The notes beneath the pieces are model-generated. The model saw only the letters and a program-made list of their open reading frames with translations, was not told the DNA's origin and ran no database searches. A program made the position numbers and the translations under genes. Shown here piece after piece: positions 23,554-33,812 of a stretch of 64,000 bases of DNA; the stretch's first letter is position 1, and the number at the start of each line of letters is the position of its first letter. The stretch lies in the NCBI GenBank assembly GCA_947462335.1, contig OX381709.1, forward strand, positions 65,774,609-65,838,608. The letters are read 5' to 3'. Origin of the DNA: Harmothoe impar (Eukaryota; Annelida; Polychaeta; Phyllodocida; Polynoidae).

Positions 23554-25726
23554 CTCTGACCTTGCAAGAATGCCTGATGCTTCCACAAAGGAATGGGTAG
23601 CACCGTTTAAATGTGTCATGTGCAAGCGGGTTAACATACCCCGGGGCTCCCCATTGGGACGGAGAGCCTACATGATGGTGCTGGTGGTAGTGGTAGCGAT
23701 GCTGGCACAGCAATGTGCAATTATACCCGGGCACCGTGCTTTGATATAATAAATACCCCCACAATGCAGGTGACTGCTGGGCCTAGGTGATGGTGGTGCC
23801 TGTGGTAATAGTGGTTGTGGTGTATGTGAGATGTGGAGAGGTGCAGGCTGGCTACACTATACCTAACCACCATGTAGTGCCTGTATATACATGTTGTTAT
23901 AAACCTTATGTTATAGCTGAGCCGTGAGCAGCTCACCTGGACTCACCACCAGCCGGTGCCGAGGCAGCTGCTGCTACACGTACATGTACACCACAGGTAC
24001 CAACTCAGGTAGACACCCCCACTAGGTGCTTGTTAAAATTGAAGTCTTTTGCTTTTGTTCTTTAACTCGGAAGTTAAACATCGACTATTTTTACTTACTG
24101 GCATGTCCATGATAAATCATCCTGTCATTTCTGAGGTCATGCATCTACTGCCTCACCCAACATCCGACTTATATTGGTTTTCTCTGAATATAATTTCTAA
24201 ATAAAGGGTATGGGTTCATTTGTGACCCGTAGCTAAACCAATTAATTTGTTAGCGCTGGATGTACTGAACAAGCAGATTGGGGGGGGGGGAGCTCACGCA
24301 GTTTAATTTCAATCTGATGTCAGCGTCACAGAGAAAGGCGATATTATTAGTACACTGGCATATGATCCTGGCATCTTCTTATCAGAGTAAAAAGATAACA
24401 TTGATCTGGTTTCTAATAGGATCACGCTCCTCTTCTGTGACGGTTATTTCGCTACTTTTCACGCAGCAGAAGGAGGACGGAGGGAAGAGGGAGGTGATGG
24501 GTTTGAAGTAAGATGAAGAGGGAGGTCAGCTGCAGTTTGGTGGAGATATGGGGTCAGGGCAGGGAGAGGTGTCCCACTGACCAGTAGGGATTAGGGATCA
24601 ATACGCGTCCTCACCTTCACCCCAATCGCTTACTTCCGGTTTGAGCTGCTCATGCAATGCCCTCCACATCCTATCAGCTACCCGCCCTCCACCCTATCCC
24701 GACCCGCAGGTTGCCATTTGTAAACGATCGTTATAGACAATGCACCGATTTTACAGAAGCCCATCCCACATGCCACCTATACCACTGCCATCATAAAATG
24801 CAGGCACCGCCAGCGTTGTGACTGTGTTATTACTCCAGTTGAAAATAAAATGGAAAATACATTCTAAATAACAATGATCCATAGGGCAACTGTTGGGCCA
24901 ACGTATGCGTTATGATCTGTTGGGACCCATGTTGGAATTATAATCATCGTCCACAGTTGGATCACTGGTCGACTGCTAGCATAATCATGTATGTTGACAT
25001 TACATTGAATTCGTTTATTGTAAGAAATCGTTCTGTATCAGAACGTTGTTCGTCAAACACAAGGTGAATTTACATTAATTCTTGGTTCATCCGATGATGC
25101 TTGGTGATACAACAAGAGAATTAAATTCAAATTTTTCTTTTGATTAAAGCTTAGTTTTATAACTGCCATTTATCACTGTCTATAAGCACCATTACTATAT
25201 TACATGCACGATAAGTCCATGCAGGATATTTACAAAAATGGGTTTGTCATTTTTCTAGGGTTGTGGAACGGCAGCTGCTGCATGTTTAAAGCGGCCCCTG
25301 GTGGTCATTTTTCTGAACATGCTCGTTTTGCATGTCCCACAGGAAAACACCCCTGTATTATGGTGATTTTTGGTAAAAACTATTTCTAGGCCTCTCCTTG
25401 TCAAACGAATCCTTAAATCCCCCCTGGTGCCTTCATTTACTTGCTTAATGCCTCACCTCCATGGGCCTTTTTATACAGTTTTTCTATACCACATTATTTA
25501 TACACTTTTTTTTTCTTACGCTAATACTTCTAACACGCCTCCTGAGGCCTGGGTTTGCAGCCTCTGTATTTCCTAAGCTCTCCACTTTATAAACTTTGAG
25601 GCAAGCCTAAGATACTTATGTCTTTTTAAAAAATGTTGTACACTTTATTTCCGAAATCTAGGGAGTGGGACATAGCCTGCTGTCTAGCCCCACACCTAGT
25701 TAGGGGCAACAGTTTTCTTATTTAGG
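23554..25726. other. Intergenic, nothing recognised
   Basis: The 9-mer GAGCAGCTC occurs at 23926 and GAGCTGCTC at 24643. A poly-G run lies near 24280-24290. The short palindrome CGTTCTGTATCAGAACG is at about 25029-25045. No exon can be supported. Confidence 0.5.
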
Positions 25727-26026
25727 GTGGGAGGGTGGCAAAAATCGACAAAACAAGGAGATGTTATCTTGTTTAAATTTCCCTCTTTGAACGTGGCCAC
25801 TGACTTGCCACATGACCATAATTCTGGGGAAATTCCATTGCTAACAGAATATCTGAAAATCCTAGTTGATTGGCCTGAACTTCAACGATATTACATAAAG
25901 CTGGATATCAAACGACGAATGTTTTTATTCAGGTGTTGGTCCAGTACCTGGTTTTTCCACATTATTGGCTTTGGGACCTTGTCCCCAAAGCCATTGACAC
26001 CACACACAGAGAGTTGGAAAAAGTAG
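25727..26026 (+). pseudogene. Possible transposon ORF remnant
   Basis: A 99-codon frame contains a protein-like stretch (LPHDHNSGEIPLL, LKILVDWPELQRYYIKLDI), but it has no flanking splice sites and no domain I can name. It lies immediately left of a TTAA-flanked MITE and the satellite island, which suggests a fragment of a mobile-element protein. It could also be a chance frame. Confidence 0.18.
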
Positions 26027-26084
26027 CAAGAAAAGACTAGCATAGGTCCCCTTGTTCATTGTTAAATTAAGCCCTAGCTGGCCC

Positions 26085-26293
26085 TTAACCCTTTAGGGCC
26101 GAGCATCGACTATAGTCGACACCATGGCTGGCCGAGCATCGACTATAGTCGATACCATGGCTGGCCGAGCATCGACTATAGTCAACATAACTCTATGGGA
26201 AACAGCAAAGGCTAGGCCCTGGGAAGGTATCTGTGAAAATTTCTCGCCCCCATCACCGGCAAATCATTTTTTGGGTCGGCCTTAAAGGGTTAA
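26085..26293. mobile_element. piggyBac-type MITE with triplicated palindromic core
   Basis: The 209-bp segment is bounded by TTAA on both sides. Its terminal inverted repeats read CCCTTTAGGGCCGAGC at the left and CCCTTTAAGGCCGACC on the complement of the right end, 14 of 16 matching. TTAA targets and CCCTTT termini are typical of piggyBac-like elements. Inside are three 33-bp direct units (26097, 26130, 26163), each centred on the palindrome CGACTATAGTCG. There is no coding capacity. Confidence 0.8.
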
Positions 26294-26696
26294 ACATTGC
26301 CTAGGACTGGTATCCCCATGTGTCCTTGCAGGTGTGTGCAAGACTAATTTAACCTAGATCTGGTTTTCAGTTACTGCATGTAGTACCAGTGTACCTTGTG
26401 GTAAGGCCTAGACATCTTGTGAACAGCCATATTTTGAGTTCTCTAATGTGGCTGTCAATGGCAAGGATAGGTACCAGCCTAATAACTATTGACTCCTATG
26501 TCAAGCCAAGCTGTCAATGTCAATGCCAATTCCCATACTATGCACATACAGGACCTGTACTAGAAGTTGAGTGGTCCAGGGTGGCTCTTGAAATCGCTCA
26601 AGCCCGCCCAAAGACAAACTGTGAAGTCCAACATGATTACCCCTCCCCACCCCACACACACATGCAAGAAACCACATGCAACAACCCTAAAATAAT

Positions 26697-27010
26697 ATGT
26701 TGCCAACACAAGTCCTCCTTATGCCCCCTCCTTCTCCTCCCTGTGCCCCATCCTCCTCCTCCCTGTGCCCTCTCCTCCTCCTGCTCCCTCTGCCCTCTCC
26801 TTCCTCTGCCCTCTCCTACTACCCCATCTTTCCCCTCCTCCCCCCTCTACCCCATTTTCCTCCTTCCTGTTACCTACTCCCCCTCTGCCCCCTCCTCCTC
26901 CCTCTGCCCTCCCTTCTCCCTCTGCCCCCTCCTCCTCCCTCTGCCCCCTCCTCCTCCCTCTGCCCTCCCTTCTCCCTCTGCCCCCTCCTCCTCCCTCTGC
27001 CCCTCCCTCT
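26697..27010. repeat. Polypyrimidine tract, CTCCTCCCTCTGCCC-type repeats
   Basis: About 300 bp consist almost entirely of C and T on the plus strand, built from degenerate CCTCCTCCTCCCTCTGCC units. The open frames through it, in all three plus frames and on the minus strand, are artefacts of low complexity. Such tracts can form triplex (H-DNA). It directly abuts the 129-bp satellite. Confidence 0.92.
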
Positions 27011-28651
27011 GGCTGCCAAGATGGCTGTCGAAAACTCAAGATTGTCTGATTTCCTTGTGTGATACATGGATAATAGGGTTTTCTAGGATGTAGAATCCAT
27101 TTTCAGGCTTAGATTTTCAGTCCGGGAAATTTCCAAGATGGCTGCCAAGATGGCCACCAAAAACTCAAAATTGTCTGATTTCCTTGTGTGATACATGGAT
27201 AGTAGGGTTTTCTGGGATGCAGAATCCATTTTCATGCTCAGATTTTCAATCCGGGAAATTTCCAAGATGGCTGCCAAGATGGCCGCCAAAAACTCAAGAT
27301 TGTCTGATTTCCTTGTGTGATACATGGATAATAGGGTTTTCTAGGATGTAGAATCCATTTTCAGGCTTAGATTTTGGATCTGGGAAATTTCCAAGATGGC
27401 TGCCAAGATGGCCACCAAAAACTCAAAATTGTCTGATTTCCTTGTGTGATACATGGATAGTAGGGTTTTCTGGGATGCAGAATCCATTTTCATGCTCAGA
27501 TTTTCAATCCGGGAAATTTCCAAGATGGCTGCCAAGATGGCCGCCAAAAACTCAAGATTGTCTGATTTCCTTGTGTGATACATGGATAGTAGGGTTTTCT
27601 AGGATGTAGAATCCATTTTCAGGCTTAGATTTTCAATCCGGGAAATTTCCAAGATGGCTGCCAAGATTGCCGCCAAAAACTCAAGATTGTCTGATTTCCT
27701 TGTGTGATACATGGATAATAGGGTTTTCTAGGATGTAGAATCCATTTTCAGGCTTAGATTTTCAGTCCGGGAAATTTCCAAGATGGCTGCCAAGATAGCC
27801 ACCAAAAACTCAAAATTGTCTGATTTCCTTGTGTGATACATGGATAGTAGGGTTTTCTGGGATGCAGAATCCATTTTCATGCTTAGATTTTCAATCCTGG
27901 AAATTTCCAAGATGGCTGCCAAGATGGCCGCCAAAAACTCAAGATTGTCTGATTTCCTTGTGTGATACATGGATAATAGGGTTTTCTAGGATGTAGAATC
28001 CATTTTCAGGCTTAGATTTTCAGTCCGGGAAATTTCCAAGATGGCTGCCAAGATAGCCACCAAAAACTCAAAATTGTCTGATTTCCTTGTGTGATACATG
28101 GATAGTAGGGTGTTCTGGGATGCAGAATCCATTTTCATGCTCAGATTTTCAATCCGGGAAATTTCCAAGATGGCTGCCAAGATGGCCGCCAAAAACTCAA
28201 GATTGTCTGATTTCCTTGTGTGATACATGGATAGTAGGGTTTTCTAGGATGTAGAATCCATTTTCAGGCTTAGATTTTCAATCCGGGAAATTTCCAAGAT
28301 GGCTGCCAAGATGGCCACCAAAAACTCAAAATTGTCTGATTTCCTTGTGTGATACATGGATAGTAGGGTTTTCTGGGATGCAGAATCCATTTTCATGCTT
28401 AGATTTTCAATCCGGGAAATTTCCAAGATGGCTGCCAAGATGGCCACCAAAAACTCAAAATTGTCTGATTTCCTTGTGTGATACATGGATAGTAGGGTTT
28501 TCTGGGATGCAGAATCCATTTTCATGCTCAGATTTTCAATCCGGGAAATTTCCAAGATGGTTGCCAAGATGGCCGCCAAAAACTCAAGATTGTCTGATTT
28601 CCTTGTGTGATACATGGATAATAGGGTTTTCTAGGATGTAGAATCCATTTT
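27011..28651. repeat. 129-bp satellite array with dimeric higher-order structure
   Basis: The landmark GTGTGATACATGG recurs at 27057 and then every 129 bp to 28605: 13 landmarks with no length change. Two monomer types largely alternate, one with CTAGGATGTAG and AGGCTTAG and one with CTGGGATGCAG and CATGCTCAG, giving a 258-bp dimer. Each monomer contains two adjacent CCAAGATGGC motifs, which resemble the YY1 binding site. Because 129 is divisible by three, the minus strand reads as a repeated 43-residue unit (MYHTRKSDN...) for one to three monomers between stops. I regard this as a by-product and not a gene. Confidence 0.97.
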
Positions 28652-28652
28652 T

Positions 28653-28723
28653 TAAAGTGAGCCTAGGCTTGCCTAGCCTGTAGGCCACGCAGTGGCCTAC
28701 AGGCTAGGCAAGCCAAACACTTT
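28653..28723. repeat. Perfect short hairpin at the satellite boundary
   Basis: Arms of 23 bp (28666-28688 and 28692-28714) are perfect complements around a 3-nt loop (GCA). The pairing continues outward, after a bulge, with AAAGTG and CACTTT. It sits immediately after the last satellite unit. It may be a tiny foldback element. Confidence 0.9.
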
Positions 28724-29054
28724 ATGCAGTGGTCGAAATCTATGGGGGATTTGCAGCATTGAATTGACAAGTTCAGTGGCTAATTTCCAAGAAATGCATC
28801 AATATTAATATTTGAAATATTAGCACATCATCTGCGATTATGATGATCTATCACTCACCTGATCATTAATTACAAAATAATAAGATATGTGATCATTTAT
28901 CACGACAGATTTCTGCATAATGTTGTAAAAACTTTGAGATGGGACAAAATGGCTGACATAATGGATATTCTCACATTCTCCTAACACATTCAAATACATC
29001 AGTAGTTTCTCAACGCAATTCGACTAAACATCTGGATGGAGAGTGTACAGTCAG
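28724..29054. other. Unique AT-rich spacer
   Basis: This is non-repetitive sequence between the hairpin and the CRE cluster. It has inverted GATCATTAAT/GTGATCATT motifs and no coding potential. Confidence 0.5.
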
Positions 29055-29158
29055 TGACGTCACACTATCAGTGACGTCACAGCCTTAGCGACGCCGCTAC
29101 GTCACCAAGCAACGTCGCTACGTCACCTAGCAACGTTGCCACGTCACCTAGCAGTCCA
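29055..29158. promoter_or_regulatory. Tandem CRE/ATF-type site cluster
   Basis: Two full palindromic CREs (TGACGTCA at 29055 and 29072) are followed by three 21-bp tandem units starting at 29096, 29117 and 29138. Each unit contains ACGTCACC and CTAGCAAC or CAAGCAAC. CREs bind CREB/ATF factors, and CTAGCAAC resembles an RFX X-box half-site. The cluster lies just before the minisatellite. Confidence 0.6.
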
Positions 29159-29180
29159 TGTTGTTTTGATTTGTGTTTGT

Positions 29181-29606
29181 GGTCAGAGTCGGCAGTAGTT
29201 TGTGGCCGGGTTTGTGGTCAAAGTCGGCAGTAGTTTGTGGTCAAAGTCGGCAGTAGTTTGTGGTCAAAGTCGGCAGTAGTTTGTGGTCAAAGTCGGCAGT
29301 AGTTTGCTGTCAGAATCGGCAGAAGTTTGCTGTCAGAATCGGCAGTTGTTTGCTGTCAGAGTCGGCAGTAGTTTGTGATCAAAGTCGGCAGTAGTTTGTG
29401 GTCAAAGTCGGCAGACGTTTGCTGTCAGAATCAGCAGAAGTTTATTGCCAGAGTCGGCAGTACCGGTAGTTTGCTGTCAGAGTCGGCAGTAGTTTGGTGA
29501 CAGAGTCGGCAGTACCTGTAGTTTGGTGTCAGACACTCTGACACAAAACTACCGACTCTGACAGAGTCGGCACTAGTTTGCTGTCAGAGTCGGCAGTAGT
29601 TTGGGG
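29181..29606. repeat. 23-bp minisatellite with an internal inversion
   Basis: About 16 degenerate copies of a unit reading TTTGTGGTCAAAGTCGGCAG with TAG are present. Near 29524-29570 the orientation flips (CAAAACTACCGACTCTGACA) and returns, giving the local palindrome GTGTCAGACACTCTGACAC. Confidence 0.93.
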
Positions 29607-29643
29607 GGCTCACTTTTTTCCAGGGAGGCTTCCAATTTTAATT

Positions 29644-29704
29644 AGGCTTAGATTTTCAATCCGGGAAATTTCCAAGATGGCTGCCAAGATGGCCTCCAAA
29701 AACT
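29644..29704. repeat. Isolated partial unit of the 129-bp satellite
   Basis: AGGCTTAGATTTTCAATCC followed by CCAAGATGGC twice is the same sequence as the main array, in the same orientation, but one kilobase beyond its end. It implies that the array was interrupted or is dispersed. Confidence 0.9.
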
Positions 29705-32329
29705 ATACCAGCAGCAGTAAAACCAATAAAAATCAAAAAGATTTAGCTAAGTGCATGTAAGTTAACTGACCATGCAGTATTGCTGCAAACCATCACATAT
29801 GAATTGCATTAGAACCCTAGACACACCAAAAAGCATAAATCTATGCCCCTTTGTTTTCTCACCTGTAGTTCATAACAATCCTATAAAAACCCAAAGCCAC
29901 TACGGCTTTGCCGTAAAATCCTTGAATTTGTCCCCTCGTGTTAATTTCGCAATCACCAATATTCACCTAACATCATCTTGGCATACATATAGGATAATCA
30001 ACCAACCGCCATAAATAGAAAGTAAATTCCGCCATACACCATCAACACCGATATTGCCATGGGTTTCAGTGACCCCTTACTCAACATCACCACTCCCCAT
30101 CAGCCATAGTTCATCAATAACTATTCACCCCAACCTCAACACTGCCCTGTATATAGCCACAGCACCAGCCTAGGATCTAGCCACGTCACAGCCCAACCCC
30201 ACCCCTGTCATCATGTGAGGCTGAGGTGATGGGGGTGATGATTGACTGACACAGTCAAACCACAGTCAGATATGCCGGGCCCAGCTTGATCTTCACCCCC
30301 CATACCACCCCTCCCAGCCAGCCAGCCCCCGTGCTCTGACAGATGGTTGGGGGAGGAGAAGCCACCACTGCCACGGGTTCACGGACCGGCCATTTGGGCC
30401 TATGGTTGAGACAGGCAAGATATATCACTACCTGGACTGACCATTAAGGATGTCATCTACAAAGGGCACTACATAGATGCATAGCCTATGGAATGTTTGA
30501 GATATAGAGGGCATAGAAGGAAAGGCACAGGTGAGGTGAAATTGGAGAGTGGAATGGGATAAATGGGAAAATGATATTTGGTAGGAGAAAGGGACTATGG
30601 TTCGAAGTACAGAGAAATACGGAATGACGGGGAAAGGTAGAAATAAAAGGCTAGTTTGAGAGAATTTGTTTGTGTGTAGGTAATAGCAGGATTGATTCCA
30701 TTCCGATAACATTCGTTCTGTTTCATTTACTTTCATTATTAAGTCATGTGTGACATACGAGCGATTGAACTTATTTCTCTTCTATAAAAATAGAAACCAT
30801 CATGCGGGTGGTATAAAGATGAAAGAACCTCCAGAGTCTTGATACCTGGGAGAGGCAGGTCTTGGCAAAGGTGTGGGTACATAGCCTGAGAGAGGCCAGG
30901 TAAACACCGATAAGCAACATCAGATAGAGGGATCAGACGGTGTGCAGGTATCAGTGGTGGGAGGGTGGTGGTGGTTGGCGTGTGAGCTGAGTAAAGGGAA
31001 GGTCGACCATGCACCTGATTACAGACTGTGGGAGCGCCAGGTAACGTATAAAATCTAGATAGCCTTGGGTCACCACTGTACTTCCCACACACATGGCCAA
31101 TCAATATACAGGTAGCCCACTCTAGATGGTATCTCTACCTGCAATACTCAAGGGTTCAAACCCTGAATTGAGCGATTGATAAAGGTTTTCTAGTTTCACC
31201 ACCTTGATGAGTTGGAGTTGGATTTTATTTTCACGAGATACTGTAAATTTGGTCCGAACTGTTGGTTGTTAACCATCGAAGTAATGCAGCACTTAAACTA
31301 CGTACCTTTGTCGTCGTGATGTATGATTGCAGCATTGGCGAGTAACTTGCCATGGCTGCATTCATTTCATGCATCTTGTTAGCTCTAAGGGATTGATGTG
31401 CTCATGAATAGATGGCGAGCTACTCGCGGTAGCGGTATCATGACAACAAATGAACATGACCTAAGACATCGATCCTTAATGAGATCCCCTCCTCAAGGTC
31501 CTACAGCATTGATTTATTCCTGCTCCTTAAGTACCCACGAATGGGGCCACCCTGGTCAAATGTGTAGGCTTAGACGTGTTTGGTAGATCAATAAATTGGT
31601 CATAAAAGGAGACAAATGGACTTCATTGCTTACAACTCAATTGCCTAAACCCCGTCGTCATCGTCTACAACGGCAACTACTTGACGGCAGAGGGAAGGGT
31701 CGGGGATCGACCAAGATAGCCAGAGGCTCCCTTAGCCCAGGGTGACCTTCAGTGGGAATTTGCAAAGTAATCGATCAAGAGGAAACGGAGGTATTTTAAA
31801 GTACTTTAGGGTGCCTTCCTGAGATGTGATGGGTAGGGGTAGAGGTGAGGTTTGAGGGTCTTAATGAGGACGGACAGAAGGGTTCTCCAGTATCAAACAG
31901 ATATAGGTTAGGAAGTGGTCATTTCTAAACAACGAGGGGTGATCGGTGGATTTCCATCGCAGTGAGGCCAACGTTTGCTCTATTCAATAGGATAAAAAGG
32001 TTACCGTTTTTGTCAAAAAGTTATGATATCTCTTTGCTCCCACCCATCAAGACAGGCTCCAACCTTTTTGCCACCCCCATCCCTAATTCAAATGATCCAA
32101 CCGCACTCCCCGCCCCAATCCACAAACTCGCCTGCTCTTAAAAGATTTCCATCCCAGCTTATCTTTCAACGGACATCAAAGACAGTCGAATACAGTCAAA
32201 GTCGGTCAAAGGCGATTAAATATAGTTACGCCTCAGTTCACCTCTGAGAGGTGTTACTAGATGTATCTAAGAGTACCCTTTTGCTTTGTAAAGGCTCACA
32301 CCAAGCTTTCGGCCCATGCAAGTGGCATG
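29705..32329. other. Intergenic, one T-arm-like tRNA remnant
   Basis: No gene is recognised. At about 31126-31175 a B-box-like GGGTTCAAACCCTGA with a well-paired T-arm stem suggests a tRNA-derived fragment. Polypurine and low-complexity segments occur around 30220-30380. Confidence 0.45.
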
Positions 32330-32660
32330 GTACTTGAGATCATTATTTGTTTTGTGGGCTGAAGACAAGTTAATATAGTGAGGTCAGATTGATATGTGAG
32401 ACAAACATATAGGTTTTGTGGGCTGAGGGCATGTTGATATGAAGACCATATTGGTATGTGAAGCATGAACTTATGTTTTGTGAGCTGAAGGCACTTTTGG
32501 TTTTCTGGCCAAGAGGTTTTTGAAGTCTGAAGGCTTTTGTGGCCTGAAGGCATTTCTTTTTGGGGTCTGAACCCTTTGGTGCTGTAACACCACTTTTGTG
32601 GGTTGAAGGTTCACATCGATACCTTTGTGGCCTGATGGCAATTTTGTGGGCAGAAGACCC
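32330..32660. repeat. Degenerate tandem repeat, TTTTGTGGGCTGAAGGCA-type
   Basis: Seven or more diverged copies of TTTTGTGGGCTGAAG or close variants occur at irregular spacing. On the minus strand they read as recurring LQPTK, PSAHK or RPQKP peptides, but the frame is not kept. It is followed by G-rich runs (32769-32777 and 32860-32872) and GGATCC/TGGATCCG motifs that may mark a transposon end. Confidence 0.65.
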
Positions 32661-33203
32661 CACAGCGCTTCTTGATGGAATCTATCTTGACCGAATCCAT
32701 CAGAATTAAATATGCAGTGGATTCGAGCACCCCTCAGAGCGCTGTGTCGGATACTGTCGGATTTCAAAAGGGAGGGGGGGGGTCGGATCAATCAAAGAAC
32801 CAAAGAGCGTCACGCCGCATTTCATAGCGGACCAAAATATAATTTTTTTGCCTAAAAGGGGGGGGGGGGGGGTATGGATCCTCAGGACCCCACTCCCACG
32901 CCTGGATCCGTCCCTCGGTTGACTATAATTGTTTCCCTCCATGAAGCAGACAACTCGTTAGCAGATAATTCCCTGGGATGCCAAGTGGTTAGAAGACGTA
33001 AGTGGGGTCTATGCTACTTTCACCCATACAACCTGGCAGCCCAACTCACCTGGGATCCTTTTGTGCGTGCTGGCTAGGTAGTGCCTCGATGAAAATCCTG
33101 GTTAAGTCTTATGCGGCTTTAATCTAGATTACGATGGATACAAATGCCACCGGCAGACAATGCTTTATCCCTTTGTAATCTCATCAGATGCAATCCATGT
33201 AAC

Positions 33204-33812
33204 TTAAGGTGGGTCAATCCCTTGGTGTAAAAGTAGCTAGATTTTCATCAGGTTTTCGCCATAAGACCATAATAGCATACACTTTCCAACAAGGCTGAGA
33301 AAATAGGAGGGTCCCAGGCTGTTATCCAAGCCTAAAGTCAGTGTTTCATATATTAGGAGCATAAAGTGTCTTGTCACATAATGTACATAAGATAGTATTG
33401 AAAAGAAGCTAAATATCCATATAACTCTCTCAGGATATAGGTTTTAATGTTCTCTCTCTAGAGAATCCCTTTTGAACATATGGTCCCGGGCATATTTCTA
33501 AAGTTTTTGTCCATTGAATAAAAAAAGTTGAAAGGAAATAAAAATATACCAAGGGCTAGTTATGTATGACTTCTGAATGAGAGCCACCACCAAGGACTCC
33601 ATAGCACAGTGTTAGAATGCATGCCTTCATATGCAAAGGTCGATGGTTCTCGCCCTGGTCAGGCAACACCTTTGTCCATTTTATGACAATTTGTTATACT
33701 TTGTTCCAATATAACACAAAGGTCCCATGGTCATCTATGGTCAAACTAGAGAATGTACTTGCACAGAAAACTACGCAGTGAGTGGAAATGGGATCATATT
33801 GACCCACCTTAA
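33204..33812. mobile_element. TTAA-flanked non-autonomous element with tRNA-like cargo
   Basis: The segment starts TTAAGGTGGGTCAAT and ends with its complement ATTGACCCACCTTAA, 609 bp in all. The TTAA at each end fits a target duplication. There is no transposase frame. A tRNA-like segment lies inside near the right end. Confidence 0.7.
33594..33663 (+). repeat. Degenerate tRNA-like sequence
   Basis: TAGCACAGTGTTAGAATGC resembles an A box and D arm, and GATGGTTCTCGCCC a decayed B box, at tRNA spacing. Stem pairing is weak. It is probably SINE-derived. Confidence 0.4.

Noticed and set aside
26389..27093. 234-codon plus-strand frame
   Set aside because: Its C-terminal half is low-complexity pyrimidine tract, and its N-terminal half has no domain or splice context.
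27083..28615. Repeated 80- to 123-residue minus-strand frames (MYHTRKSDN...)
   Set aside because: They are the satellite monomer read in a frame kept open by its 129-bp length. Stops recur between dimers and there is no conserved domain.
29055..29606. CRISPR-like array from regularly spaced repeats
   Set aside because: The repeats are contiguous minisatellite units without unique spacers, in an animal genome.
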